The notes below the pieces were generated by a model, which saw only the letters and a program-made list of their open reading frames with translations, did not search any database and was not told the DNA's origin. A stretch of DNA of 64,000 bases. Origin: Moheibacter sediminis. GTDB lineage: Bacteria > Bacteroidota > Bacteroidia > Flavobacteriales > Weeksellaceae. Both the position numbers and the translations under genes were made by a program. Numbering within the stretch: the stretch's first letter is position 1; each line of letters opens with the position of its first letter. This document shows positions 8,901-17,142 of the stretch, one piece after another. Location: contig NZ_FWXS01000004.1 in assembly GCF_900176425.1 (NCBI RefSeq), positions 237,323 to 301,322 of the forward strand, read 5' to 3'.

Positions 8901-8909
8901 ATTTATGAA

Positions 8910-9266
8910 TTAGAAAAGCTCTCTATCCTCAAAATACTGAATGATAGCTTGTTTCATGAGCAAAGATTGTTCATTGGCTTTCAATTCAGGAAGCGGTTCA
9001 AGGAATTCAAACTGAGGCCAGCCGTCTTTGTCCAGACCATCAAAACGATAATATCCAAAAGGTTCCAAAATACGGCAAACGGCAATGTGCAAAAGATTCA
9101 ATTTATCGTCTTTTTTGAAACGTTTTTTTCCTTTGCCTAATTCCTGTACGCCAATCAGGAAAAGCATTGTATCGATATCAGGCGTTTCGCCATCGGTAAA
9201 ATTTTCTGCAAAAAACTGCTCTATCAGCTGCCATTTTTCTTTTGAAGTCAAAAGTGAATTGCTCAT
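8910..9266 (-). CDS. Conserved hypothetical protein, 118 aa
   Basis: I do not recognise a named family. The protein is soluble, acidic and mostly helical in composition, with no signal peptide or membrane segment. Features seen are KEKWQLIEQFFAENF near the start, VQELGKGKKRFKKDDKLNLLHIAVCRIL in the middle (split here by natural helix boundaries) and a conserved-looking FDGLDKDGWPQFEFLEPLP. A clean promoter box and codon use like its neighbours indicate a real gene. It faces the AddB-like nuclease gene divergently. Confidence 0.7.
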   Translation of the reverse strand: MSNSLLTSKEKWQLIEQFFAENFTDGETPDIDTMLFLIGVQELGKGKKRFKKDDKLNLLHIAVCRILEPFGYYRFDGLDKDGWPQFEFLEPLPELKANEQSLLMKQAIIQYFEDRELF

Positions 9267-9270
9267 GCGG

Positions 9271-9278
9271 CAAAGTTA
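9271..9278 (-). promoter_or_regulatory. -7 box for the 118-aa protein gene
   Basis: On the minus strand TAACTTTG matches TAnnTTTG and ends 4 nt before the ATG at 9266, so the mRNA would have essentially no leader. Confidence 0.55.
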
Positions 9279-9285
9279 CGACAAG

Positions 9286-9320
9286 AGTTTAAAGTTTAAA
9301 GTTCAATGTTCAAAGTTTTT
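9286..9320. repeat. Five-copy degenerate heptamer tandem repeat
   Basis: Five consecutive 7-mers are seen: AGTTTAA, AGTTTAA, AGTTCAA, TGTTCAA, AGTTTTT. They lie between a divergent pair of genes, next to the promoter of the 118-aa gene. Confidence 0.7.
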
Positions 9321-9357
9321 TGAGAGCGCAAAATCTATTTTTTCTATTTTTACACAC

Positions 9358-12045
9358 ATGGCAAAATTCATAGAAAATGTAGTTTCGGAATTGATTGAAT
9401 CCCGTGCAGATTTACTGCAAACGACGATTGTTTTACCCGGAAACCGTCCGATGCTTTTCTTTCGGCAGGCATTTCAAAATCAAGTGAAAAATTCAATTCT
9501 TCCTAAATTTTTGAGCATCGATGATTTTGTCAAAGAAATTTCAGGATTGCAAGATGTTTCCCAGATCCAGCTTTGGTTTTCGGCTTATAATTCCTACAAA
9601 AAAATAGTTGAAATGCCCGATGAATTTGAAAATTTCATCAAATGGATTCCGACTTTGCTGAAGGATTTTGACGACATCAATTCTTCTTTGGTCAGTCCAA
9701 GAGAAATTTTTGATTATTTGATTTCTGCCGAAAGAATTAAAAAATGGGGACAAGAAAACCTTGAAATCGGAAGCAATCAATTGATGTCGAAACATTTGAA
9801 TTTCTGGAAAATGTCCGGAGAATTATTTCATCAATTGAACGAAGATTTATTAAACCAAAACAAAGCTTACCGCGGTTTGATTTACCGAAAAGCCGTTGAG
9901 AAATTGCCTGAATTTTTAGAAAAAACTAATGAAAATTTTGTGTTTGTAGGTTTGAATGCTTTGTCAAATGCTGAAAGGAAAATCATTTTTGAATTGAATA
10001 AAATTGGAAAAGCGAAGCTTTTTTGGGATTCGGATAAATACTACATGGATGATGAAAACCAGGAAGCAGGACATTTTCTCAGAAAATATAAAGAAGTTTT
10101 GTCCGATTGGAATTGGGAAGCGAATGAATTTTCAAAACCCAAGAAAATTCAAACAATAGAAATCGGAAAAAGAGTTGGACAAGCTAAATATTTACACAAA
10201 ATTTTAAGTGAAATTCCTGCGGATAAAGTTTCGGAAACGGCGGTTGTTTTAGCAGATGAAACCTTGCTTCCGGCAGTTTTGAGCGCAATTCCACAGAATA
10301 TTTCCAAAGTAAATATCACGATGGGTTTTCCTTTGGATAAATCTTCGATGGCTTATTTTTTTCGTTCTGTTTTTGAATTGCAAATGAACCGTGAAAAACT
10401 CGGAAATGGTAAAGTTTTTTATTATAAAAATGTTTTGGATATCATCAGTAACACGATTTTCCAAGAGAAAAATTTTGATGCAGGAAAATTGAATCGTAAA
10501 ATCAGAAAAGAAAACCGGATTTTCAATACTTCTCAATTTATTCAGGAAGAATTAAAAGGAAGTATTTATTCTGAATTATTTGAAATTCATTCAGATACAA
10601 ATTCATTTGTAACTCATTTGATGAAATGGATTGAAGGATTGATGCAAAATAAAGAAATCGAAATCAATGATTTAGATAAGGAATATGTATATCGTTTCAG
10701 CTTACTGATGAACCAATTGGCAGATGAATTGAAAGATTTTAATGCGATTCAAAATTTCAAAACTTTATATGTTTTGTACAACCGGCTTTTGACAAATGAA
10801 ACGATTTCTTTTGTAGGTGAACCTTTGGAAGGACTGCAACTGGTTGGATTGTTGGAAACACGTTTGCTTGATTTTGAAAATGTAATCATGACCTCGGTAA
10901 ATGACGGTGTAATTCCGCCGGGCAGAACTGAAAATTCATTTATTCCTTATGACATTCGGCGCGAAATGGGCATGAATACTTTCACTGAAAATGATGCTGT
11001 TTTTGCTTATCATTTTTACCGCTTGTTGCAAAGAGCTGAAAACATAAGTTTGCTTTACAATACTGAGGCAGACGGATTGGATTCTGGCGAGCGAAGCCGT
11101 TTTCTTGCACAAATGCAATATGAATCTAGCCACAAAATAGAAAATAAAATTGCCGTTCCGGAATTTACCGCGCAACTCCATCAACCTTTGGAAATAATGA
11201 AAACATCTGCAGTTATGGAAGCGTTGGAAAGATGGCTGGAAAAGGGAATCTCAGCATCTTCCTTAAGTAACTATCTCAGAAATCCCATTGATTTTTATCA
11301 ACAGCAAGTTTTGGGCGTGCGTGATTTTGAAGATGCCGAAGAAACTGTCGGAGCACGGGTTCTGGGGAATATTGTGCATAATTCTTTGGAGGAATTATAC
11401 AAACCGCTTTTGGGTAAAATTTTGGTTGAAAAAGACTTTGATTCGATTTTTGAAAATTCCGAAAAAGCATTGATTGAAGCGTTTCAAAATGAATATGGAA
11501 AAGGAGATTTCTTGCGTGGAAAAAACCATTTGGTTTATAAAATTGCGCATTCTTTCATTCAAAATGTAATTAAATCTGATCAAAATTTAGCGAAGCACAA
11601 TGAATTTATCGTGCATGAATTGGAGACTCAACTGGAATCAGAATTGATTTTATCGAACGGTAAAAAAGTGAAGTTAAAAGGTTTTATTGACAGAATTGAT
11701 GAACTCAACGGCATCAAACGAATCATTGATTTCAAAACGGGAAACGTGACTGAATCTACGCTCAACGTGGTCGAAAAGAAATTGGAAAATATCTTTTCTG
11801 ATGCCAAGTTCGCGAAGTCCTTGCAGTTGATTTTTTATGCACATTTGTATTTCGGAAACCGCCAAGATTTGAACGTTCAGTTTGGAATTTATCCATTAAA
11901 AAATCCTAAAAAAGGTTTGATTCCTTTGAAATTTGATGGCGAAACTACATTTGATTCTGAAATTTTAAGGTTTACAAATAATCCTTTGAGCAATTTGATA
12001 GAAGAAATTTTGAATCCTGAAATTTCTTTTTTGGAGAAGCTTTAA
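9358..12045 (+). CDS. AddB-like PD-(D/E)XK nuclease
   Basis: From the ATG at 9358 this is an 895-residue protein. The C-terminal third (about 630-895) is a RecB-type PD-(D/E)XK nuclease domain: SSLSNYLRNPIDFYQQQVL, GNIVHNSLEELY, LKGFIDRIDE near 775 and IIDFKTGNV near 790. The N-terminal two thirds match the inactive-helicase fold of AddB-like subunits (IVLPGNRPMLFFRQAF; SNAERKIIF) and show no Walker A motif. Family knowledge suggests it works with an AddA-type UvrD helicase/nuclease in double-strand-break processing; no such partner is in the window. The frame is open to 9085, but that would run through the divergent promoter and heptamer repeat, so the later ATG is preferred. Confidence 0.85.
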   Translation: MAKFIENVVSELIESRADLLQTTIVLPGNRPMLFFRQAFQNQVKNSILPKFLSIDDFVKEISGLQDVSQIQLWFSAYNSYKKIVEMPDEFENFIKWIPTLLKDFDDINSSLVSPREIFDYLISAERIKKWGQENLEIGSNQLMSKHLNFWKMSGELFHQLNEDLLNQNKAYRGLIYRKAVEKLPEFLEKTNENFVFVGLNALSNAERKIIFELNKIGKAKLFWDSDKYYMDDENQEAGHFLRKYKEVLSDWNWEANEFSKPKKIQTIEIGKRVGQAKYLHKILSEIPADKVSETAVVLADETLLPAVLSAIPQNISKVNITMGFPLDKSSMAYFFRSVFELQMNREKLGNGKVFYYKNVLDIISNTIFQEKNFDAGKLNRKIRKENRIFNTSQFIQEELKGSIYSELFEIHSDTNSFVTHLMKWIEGLMQNKEIEINDLDKEYVYRFSLLMNQLADELKDFNAIQNFKTLYVLYNRLLTNETISFVGEPLEGLQLVGLLETRLLDFENVIMTSVNDGVIPPGRTENSFIPYDIRREMGMNTFTENDAVFAYHFYRLLQRAENISLLYNTEADGLDSGERSRFLAQMQYESSHKIENKIAVPEFTAQLHQPLEIMKTSAVMEALERWLEKGISASSLSNYLRNPIDFYQQQVLGVRDFEDAEETVGARVLGNIVHNSLEELYKPLLGKILVEKDFDSIFENSEKALIEAFQNEYGKGDFLRGKNHLVYKIAHSFIQNVIKSDQNLAKHNEFIVHELETQLESELILSNGKKVKLKGFIDRIDELNGIKRIIDFKTGNVTESTLNVVEKKLENIFSDAKFAKSLQLIFYAHLYFGNRQDLNVQFGIYPLKNPKKGLIPLKFDGETTFDSEILRFTNNPLSNLIEEILNPEISFLEKL

Positions 12046-12119
12046 CAATAAATCATTTTTTTTGGTATTGTTTTGGTAATCAATATTAAACATAATTTGT
12101 TTAACCAAAAATTGAAATC

Positions 12120-12500
12120 ATGATTACGATAATACAAGATGCTCCGGACAATGTGGCGGCTTTTCGGGCAACAGGGCAAGTGACCAAAGAGGATTTTGAA
12201 AACGTGGTTATGCCGCATGTAAAAGCCAAAGTAGAAGTTTATGATGAATTGAATTATTTATTTCATCTCGATACAAAGTTGGAGGAATTTACTATCGGCG
12301 CTTGGATGCAGGACGCCTGGCTGGGAATAAAAAATTTATCTAAATGGAACCGTTGTGCCATTATTTCAGACGAAGAAAGCGTTCATAAATTCACAGAAAA
12401 CTTCAGCAAAGTGATGCCGGGAGAATTCAAAGCTTTCACTACGGCTCAATTGGGAATTGCTGCAAAATGGTGTGAAACAGGCGAGGAATTTGTTGTTTAG
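12120..12500 (+). CDS. SpoIIAA/STAS-like protein
   Basis: This 126-residue soluble protein matches the SpoIIAA-like family (DUF3478): MITIIQDAPDNVAAFRATG, a central HLDTKLEEFTIGAWMQDAWLG and KWNRCAIISDEESV, ending with the STAS-like helix. Members are STAS-fold proteins of uncertain function, often proposed to bind lipids or act in stress responses. Its last 4 nt overlap the end of the convergent alkyltransferase-like gene, with no terminator seen between them. Confidence 0.82.
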   Translation: MITIIQDAPDNVAAFRATGQVTKEDFENVVMPHVKAKVEVYDELNYLFHLDTKLEEFTIGAWMQDAWLGIKNLSKWNRCAIISDEESVHKFTENFSKVMPGEFKAFTTAQLGIAAKWCETGEEFVV

Positions 12501-12823
12501 ATTTCAGGCTTCCAAAAAACTTCTTTGAAATTTTGAATTTGGTCATCTTCGACTGTAATTCCTTCATTTTCCAATAACTGCTGCATCAATTCAGGTGGGG
12601 AAAAATGATGTCTTCCAGTGAGTAATCCGTTTCTGTTGACTACGCGGTGTGCAGGAACATCAGATTGGGAAGCTGCGGCGTTCATTGCCCAGCCTACCAT
12701 GCGTGCAGAGATTTTCATGCCTATGAATTCGGCAATGGCGCCATACGAAGTGGCTCTTCCTTCGGGTATCTTGCGAACGACTTCGAATACTTTTTCAAAA
12801 AATGATTCATTTTTAGGACTCAT
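12497..12823 (-). CDS. Alkyltransferase-like (ATL) DNA-binding protein, MGMT family
   Basis: The 108-residue protein consists only of the DNA-binding domain of O6-methylguanine-DNA methyltransferase. It has the helix-turn-helix arginine-finger region ISARMVGWAMNAA and the motif PAHRVVNRNGLLTG, in which the catalytic cysteine of PCHR is replaced by alanine (A58). Proteins with this change (E. coli Atl has tryptophan) cannot transfer alkyl groups; they bind O6-alkylguanine and mark it for nucleotide excision repair. The domain call is firm; the repair role follows from the family. Confidence 0.9.
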   Translation of the reverse strand: MSPKNESFFEKVFEVVRKIPEGRATSYGAIAEFIGMKISARMVGWAMNAAASQSDVPAHRVVNRNGLLTGRHHFSPPELMQQLLENEGITVEDDQIQNFKEVFWKPEI

Positions 12824-12870
12824 CTAATCGATTTGTTTGTAAATTTAATCAATCCAAATCAGATTTCTTT

Positions 12871-13398
12871 ATGAAAAACGAAATTGAAATCAATGCCATT
12901 CGCAGCCGCCCGCGTTTCAAAGTTGTTGCCAATATGACGGCTGATGAATTTTCGGACAAGTTGAAAGCTCATTTCAAAAATCATAATAAAACTTTGGGTG
13001 GATATGTCAATCGGGAGGTTGGAGTAATACGTTTAAGACAAGACCGGGAAAAATATTGGGCTCCACAACTTCAAATAAGGGTAGAACAAAATGATGAAAA
13101 ACCAGGGACAATTTTGGTTCGTGGATTGTTTGGACCGCGGCCATCAATCTGGACTTTGTTTATGTTTTCTTATGGTCTGGGTGGTGCGATTATTTTAACA
13201 ACGGGTTTATATGGCTGGATTGAATTGGCTTTAGAAATTGGAAACTTCTGGGTTTGGACAAATCTAATAGGGCTTCTATTGATGGTTGGACCTTATATTT
13301 CTGCAAAAATAGGTCAGCGAATCGCCAAAAGTCACATGAGTGTGCTTCGCATTTTTATTGAAACTGTTTTGGTGGAGGAAAAGATTATCAGTGAGTGA
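12871..13398 (+). CDS. Hypothetical membrane protein, 175 aa
   Basis: I do not recognise a named family. The first ~88 residues are polar with many charged groups and look like a small soluble domain (RSRPRFKVVANMTADEFSD; WAPQLQIRVEQ). Two hydrophobic helices follow at about 91-118 and 124-146, then a short basic C-terminal tail. It starts 47 nt from the divergent ATL gene and converges on the anchored beta-barrel gene with only 5 nt between stops. Confidence 0.65.
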   Translation: MKNEIEINAIRSRPRFKVVANMTADEFSDKLKAHFKNHNKTLGGYVNREVGVIRLRQDREKYWAPQLQIRVEQNDEKPGTILVRGLFGPRPSIWTLFMFSYGLGGAIILTTGLYGWIELALEIGNFWVWTNLIGLLLMVGPYISAKIGQRIAKSHMSVLRIFIETVLVEEKIISE

Positions 13399-13403
13399 AA
13401 TAA

Positions 13404-14831
13404 TTATTTCAAAGAAACACTGATTCCTGCATTGACACCTACTGTATAAGGATTGTATTTTTCAATATTATTCACCGGATTTACTAAATATCTGAAATTA
13501 GGTTCAACATTTAATTTTATATTTTCAGTAAGATTCATATCAAATTTCAAACCTGCATTGGCACTGAAAGTTACATTGTTAAGATTGTTGGCTTCTCCTA
13601 ATTCCTGTGTGTAATCGTCAGTATGTACATAGATTTTATTTTTGGAAAGTACCCATGTACTTCCTCCGCCTGTTGCACTGATACCAATAGAATTAGTTTG
13701 AAATAGACTCAATTCGGCTTCCAGAGGAATTTCTACATAGCTTGTTTGTTGCTGCATATTTCCGTAACCGGATTTTTGCTGTGTCAATTCAGTTCCCAAT
13801 AGGGATGCAGCCATTGGATTATTGTCAATCCTTACATTTCCTCCGTAGTTGATATTATTGATTTTATCTACTGATAACAAAGAATTTGCTCCAGCTACTT
13901 GTACTTCAAGCGGAACATTTTTTGTTATTTGTTCTAGTCCGACCATGGAAACACCGGTTCTTATCTTTAGCGTAGGGCTAACTGAATAAGCAGCTTTTAC
14001 TCCATAGGCAAGCGTCACATTATTTTCTGTGTTGTATTGACTCATTTCATCTGCCAGCATAGAGTTCCCTACGAAAGTATTGAAAGCCAAAGGAGATGCA
14101 AATGCAGAAATATGGAATCTGTCGTAGTCTATTTTTTTCTTTTTCTTCTTTTCTTCTTTTGGTTTGTCTTCCAAAACTAAAAGAAGCTCAGGGTTTTTAT
14201 TCTTACTAAGATTTGCATCATTGATGTTAGGTAAAGTCAAAGATGTGATTGGATTTAAGTTTACATCTAAATTGTTCCAGGAATTATTCAAGGCTGATAA
14301 ATTCTCAGCGATTAATTCACCGAATGTTTGTTGTGTATTTTGAACAAAAGAGTTGAAGTTTAAATCATGCGTTTCATTATTTGAATTATTATTGTGATTA
14401 TTTTGAATGTAATTTTGGGAATAAACTTTATTTCTGTCAAAAATTGCTGGATGAATTTGTGATGAATTGTCGTTTGAATTCAAAACATTTCTTTCTGATT
14501 GAATATAATTTGGAACATTATTCTCAAAATTTTCTTGGTTTGAATTATTGATAGTTTGAGACTCAGAGGCTGTGGAATTATTCGAAGGATTAACCGCAAT
14601 TCCTTGATTTAATTCTATATCTGAGGTATTATAAGTTCCCAGCCAATAGCCGAAACCGACCATAAGCAAAAGCACTGCAGCGATACCGGAAAGCCTCACC
14701 CAAAAAGGAATGATTCTTTTCTTTTCCTTTTCTTTCGGGATTCGGGTTTGTATAAATTCCCAAGCGTCCTGCGGCGGTTGCTGTGGAGAATTTAAATTTT
14801 GTTTGATGTATTTGTCAAGTTTATCTTTCAT
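13404..14831 (-). CDS. Membrane-anchored protein with C-terminal outer-membrane-type beta-barrel; possible anti-sigma factor
   Basis: The 475-residue protein has a short cytoplasmic N-terminus (about 1-43, WEFIQTRIPKEKEKK), one membrane helix at about 46-65 (LSGIAAVLLLMVGFGYWLG), a long Asn/Ser/Gln-rich linker (about 70-225) with a KEEKKKKKK patch, and a C-terminal ~240 residues with alternating beta-strand patterns ending NPYTVGVNAGISVSLK, typical of an outer-membrane beta-barrel. Its start overlaps the upstream ECF sigma gene by 4 nt. The cytoplasmic stub plus helix next to a sigma factor is the arrangement of an anti-sigma factor, but no known anti-sigma motif is recognised. Whether the barrel truly inserts in the outer membrane while the helix is in the inner membrane is unknown. 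Confidence 0.7.
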   Translation of the reverse strand: MKDKLDKYIKQNLNSPQQPPQDAWEFIQTRIPKEKEKKRIIPFWVRLSGIAAVLLLMVGFGYWLGTYNTSDIELNQGIAVNPSNNSTASESQTINNSNQENFENNVPNYIQSERNVLNSNDNSSQIHPAIFDRNKVYSQNYIQNNHNNNSNNETHDLNFNSFVQNTQQTFGELIAENLSALNNSWNNLDVNLNPITSLTLPNINDANLSKNKNPELLLVLEDKPKEEKKKKKKIDYDRFHISAFASPLAFNTFVGNSMLADEMSQYNTENNVTLAYGVKAAYSVSPTLKIRTGVSMVGLEQITKNVPLEVQVAGANSLLSVDKINNINYGGNVRIDNNPMAASLLGTELTQQKSGYGNMQQQTSYVEIPLEAELSLFQTNSIGISATGGGSTWVLSKNKIYVHTDDYTQELGEANNLNNVTFSANAGLKFDMNLTENIKLNVEPNFRYLVNPVNNIEKYNPYTVGVNAGISVSLK

Positions 14832-15388
14832 TTTGACAAGATTCTTATATTGTTATTTTTTTTTATTAATTCTTTTAATTTTTCACGTGCACGCGACAAA
14901 TTAGATTTAGATGTCCCTACAGAAATGTCGAGCATTTCTGCAATTTCCTGGTGCGAACATTCCTCAATTACATACAAGTTAAAAACCTGACGGTAACGGT
15001 CAGGTAATTGTTGCACGAACGAAAGGATTTCTTCATATGAATGGTCTTCGTAAGAGTATTCTTCATTATCTGATTCTTCGTCAGGTTCATGAATCAACTC
15101 TTCATTTACAACATACAAATGCGTTTTGTTTCTATGTTTTTCAATACATGTATTTACCATGATTCTGCGCATCCATCCTTCAAAAGAACCTTCAAAACGA
15201 TATTGATTGATTTTATTGAAAACGGTGATGAATCCTTCCTGAAAAGTATCCTGCGCATCTTCATAATTATTAGAATAACGAAGGCATACAGAGAACAGCT
15301 GTGCAGAGAATAGTTTATAGATCTCCCCCTGAGCAGATTTTTTATTTGCCTGGCATTCTTTGATTAATATGTGAATGTTATCATCCAA
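14828..15388 (-). CDS. ECF-type sigma-70 factor
   Basis: The 186-residue protein has sigma region 2 (YEDAQDTFQEGFITVFNKI and FEGWMRRIMVNTCIEKHRN) and region 4 (YRQVFNLYVIEECSHQEIAE followed by SVGTSKSNLSRAREKL). No region 1 or 3 is present, as in extracytoplasmic-function sigma factors. The only reasonable start is the TTG at 15388; the homologous-looking core LIKECQANKKSAQ begins 8 residues in. It sits 11 nt downstream of a lipoprotein gene and overlaps the anchored beta-barrel gene, so the three probably form one unit. Confidence 0.9.
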   Translation of the reverse strand: MDDNIHILIKECQANKKSAQGEIYKLFSAQLFSVCLRYSNNYEDAQDTFQEGFITVFNKINQYRFEGSFEGWMRRIMVNTCIEKHRNKTHLYVVNEELIHEPDEESDNEEYSYEDHSYEEILSFVQQLPDRYRQVFNLYVIEECSHQEIAEMLDISVGTSKSNLSRAREKLKELIKKNNNIRILSK

Positions 15389-15396
15389 ACAAATGT
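15389..15396 (-). promoter_or_regulatory. Possible internal -7 box in the lipoprotein-sigma gap
   Basis: TACATTTG on the minus strand matches TAnnTTTG and fills the gap between the lipoprotein stop (15400) and the sigma factor TTG start (15388). If used, the transcript would start a few nt inside the annotated frame, which would put the true sigma start slightly downstream. It could also be chance. Confidence 0.3.
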
Positions 15397-15399
15397 AAT

Positions 15400-15822
15400 T
15401 TATTGAGGAACTACAATTTCCCTGATAATGAATGTATCCTGACCGTCTGCATCTTTCCCATTCCAGAATCTGAATGTATAAGTTCCGCTGGAAGCAGGGT
15501 TAAATTTTAGAACAAATGACTTAGACTCTGTAATTTCTGTACAGCCACCATCTTGTATTTCTGATGTGATTACGGAAACGGTTCGTTCATTTCCCAAAAT
15601 TGTATAATCATAATCAAAAAATTGTTGACAACCGTTTGTAGTAGTAAAAAAAGTTTTGATTTCAGTTACTTGTCTTGCCGGGTAAATGCTATCAATTTGT
15701 ATGCTGTCAATTGGTCGGTACTGATAAGTGACATTCATCACAGGTTCATCATCTAAACAGGACACCATACAAATCCCAATTAAGAATAAACCCACCAGCC
15801 ATTTTAAATTTTTCATTTTCAT
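15400..15822 (-). CDS. Small lipoprotein of unknown function
   Basis: The 140-residue protein has a lipoprotein signal peptide with the lipobox MVSC (Cys 22) and then a mainly beta, immunoglobulin-like mature part with two internal Cys (TTNGCQQFF and DGGCTEI) and a C-terminal GTYTFRFWNG. I do not recognise a named family. It is likely anchored in the outer or inner membrane, facing the periplasm or surface. It is the first gene of the probable unit with the ECF sigma factor and the anchored beta-barrel. Upstream, TAACTTTA (15841-15848, minus strand) is a one-mismatch -7 box. Confidence 0.75.
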   Translation of the reverse strand: MKMKNLKWLVGLFLIGICMVSCLDDEPVMNVTYQYRPIDSIQIDSIYPARQVTEIKTFFTTTNGCQQFFDYDYTILGNERTVSVITSEIQDGGCTEITESKSFVLKFNPASSGTYTFRFWNGKDADGQDTFIIREIVVPQ

Positions 15823-15928
15823 ATCTATTCTAAATTAATGTAAAGTTATATCAATTTTTATATAGACGAAAAAAAATAAAAAGGTTGCGTAGCTAATTAC
15901 AGATTGAAAATCAATTTGGTAAATATTT

Positions 15929-16603
15929 TTAATCTAACAAATCAGGGCGTCTTTGCTGTGTTCGTTCAAGTGCATTGTTTTGACGCCATTTTTCTATTTT
16001 TGGGAAGTCACCGGATAGTAAAATGTCGGGAACTTTTAAGCCTTTGTATTCTGCGGGTCTTGTGTAAACTTCAGGTGCCAATAAATTGTCTTGAAAAGAG
16101 TCTGAAAGAGCAGAAGTCTCATCGTTCAAAACACCTGGAAGCAAACGTATAATACTGTCTGCTAAAACCGCAGCCGCTAATTCTCCCCCGCTCAAGACAT
16201 AATCTCCGATAGAAATTTCTCTTGTGACAAACATATCACGTACGCGCTGGTCAACACCTTTGTAATGCCCGCAAAGCATCATTATGTTACCTTTAAGAGA
16301 GAGTTCGTTGGCAATGTTTTGGTTTAAAGTGATTCCGTCAGGTGTGAGATAGATTATTTCGTCGTAATCTCTTTGTGATTGCAGATTTGAAATACATTTG
16401 TCGATGGGTTCTATCATCATGACCATCCCTGCGCCGCCGCCATATTGGTAATCATCAATCTGGTTGTATTTACCTTTGGAGAAATCACGTAAATTATGCA
16501 GATGGACTTCTACTAATCCTTTGTCCTGAGCTCGTTTCAGGATGGATGCTTCGAAAGGGCTTCTGAGTAATTCTGGTAAAATGGTGATGATGTCTATGCG
16601 CAT
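15929..16603 (-). CDS. trmD: tRNA (guanine-37-N1)-methyltransferase
   Basis: The 224-residue protein has all TrmD landmarks: [28 protein letters not shown] at 53-67, the SPOUT knot sequence [13 protein letters not shown] at 109-121, and [16 protein letters not shown] at 129-144. It methylates G37 of tRNAs reading CNN codons and prevents frameshifting; it is usually essential. The usual neighbours rpsP, rimM and rplS are not adjacent here. It has its own promoter box just upstream. Confidence 0.97.
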   Translation of the reverse strand: MRIDIITILPELLRSPFEASILKRAQDKGLVEVHLHNLRDFSKGKYNQIDDYQYGGGAGMVMMIEPIDKCISNLQSQRDYDEIIYLTPDGITLNQNIANELSLKGNIMMLCGHYKGVDQRVRDMFVTREISIGDYVLSGGELAAAVLADSIIRLLPGVLNDETSALSDSFQDNLLAPEVYTRPAEYKGLKVPDILLSGDFPKIEKWRQNNALERTQQRRPDLLD

Positions 16604-16610
16604 AATGGCG

Positions 16611-16618
16611 CAAAAATA
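16611..16618 (-). promoter_or_regulatory. -7 box of trmD
   Basis: TATTTTTG on the minus strand matches TAnnTTTG and ends 7 nt before the trmD ATG at 16603, implying a leaderless or very short-leader mRNA. Confidence 0.55.
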
Positions 16619-16689
16619 AGGAAAATGTTTGGAGTTGATTATTAGAACTAATTTTTACAGATTAGGAATAAATATTTTGATTAATAAGT

Positions 16690-17064
16690 TTAATCCATCA
16701 ATTTAACTTCTTCCAGATTCTCCAGTTCTTCTGGAGTGAAAAGTCTGTAATGGATTTTAAAGGTTTTGCCAAGTGGTGTTTCGAGTGAAAATCCGCCTAC
16801 GCCGAATCCTTCCAAAACATCTAAAGTGAAATGACTGTATTTCCAGTATTCGAATAAATCTTTGTCCACCCAAAATTCGCAGTTTTCGATTTCTCCAAGC
16901 ATTACATCGTTCATTCTTGGGTAATATCCGCCCTTTTCGAAACATTGCGGCTGTGTGCCTTCACAGCATCCGCCGGCTTGGTAAAACATGAGCTCGCCGT
17001 GTGTTTCCTTTAGTTGTTTGATTAATTCTTTTGCTGTGTCTGTTATGTCAATTCTTTTTATCAT
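16690..17064 (-). CDS. DUF779 protein, aldehyde-dehydrogenase associated
   Basis: The 124-residue soluble protein is a DUF779 member, recognised from FYQAGGCCEGTQPQCF with a CC pair and a third Cys, YPRMNDVMLGEI, and the C-terminal GGFSLETPLGKTFKIHYR. The family is commonly found next to acetaldehyde-type dehydrogenases; its function is not settled. The three cysteines could bind a metal, which is inference. It lies 78 nt downstream of the aldehyde dehydrogenase gene on the same strand, with a hairpin terminator in the gap, so its expression is probably partly uncoupled from that gene. Confidence 0.88.
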   Translation of the reverse strand: MIKRIDITDTAKELIKQLKETHGELMFYQAGGCCEGTQPQCFEKGGYYPRMNDVMLGEIENCEFWVDKDLFEYWKYSHFTLDVLEGFGVGGFSLETPLGKTFKIHYRLFTPEELENLEEVKLMD

Positions 17065-17085
17065 GATTGAATTTGTTTAAAATTA

Positions 17086-17119
17086 AGGAAAAAAGGGTAA
17101 TCTAAAAACCAGACTACCC
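17086..17119 (-). terminator. Terminator between the aldehyde dehydrogenase and DUF779 genes
   Basis: On the minus strand GGGTAGTCT pairs with AGATTACCC (one G-T wobble) around a seven-nt loop and is followed by TTTTTT. It sits about 25 nt after the aldehyde dehydrogenase stop. Confidence 0.75.
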
Positions 17120-17142
17120 CTTCATAAATAACCTAAATCAAC

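Noticed and set aside
9085..9357. Upstream extension of the AddB-like nuclease frame
   Set aside because: It would cover the divergent promoter, the heptamer repeat and most of the 118-aa gene; the ATG at 9358 fits the family start.
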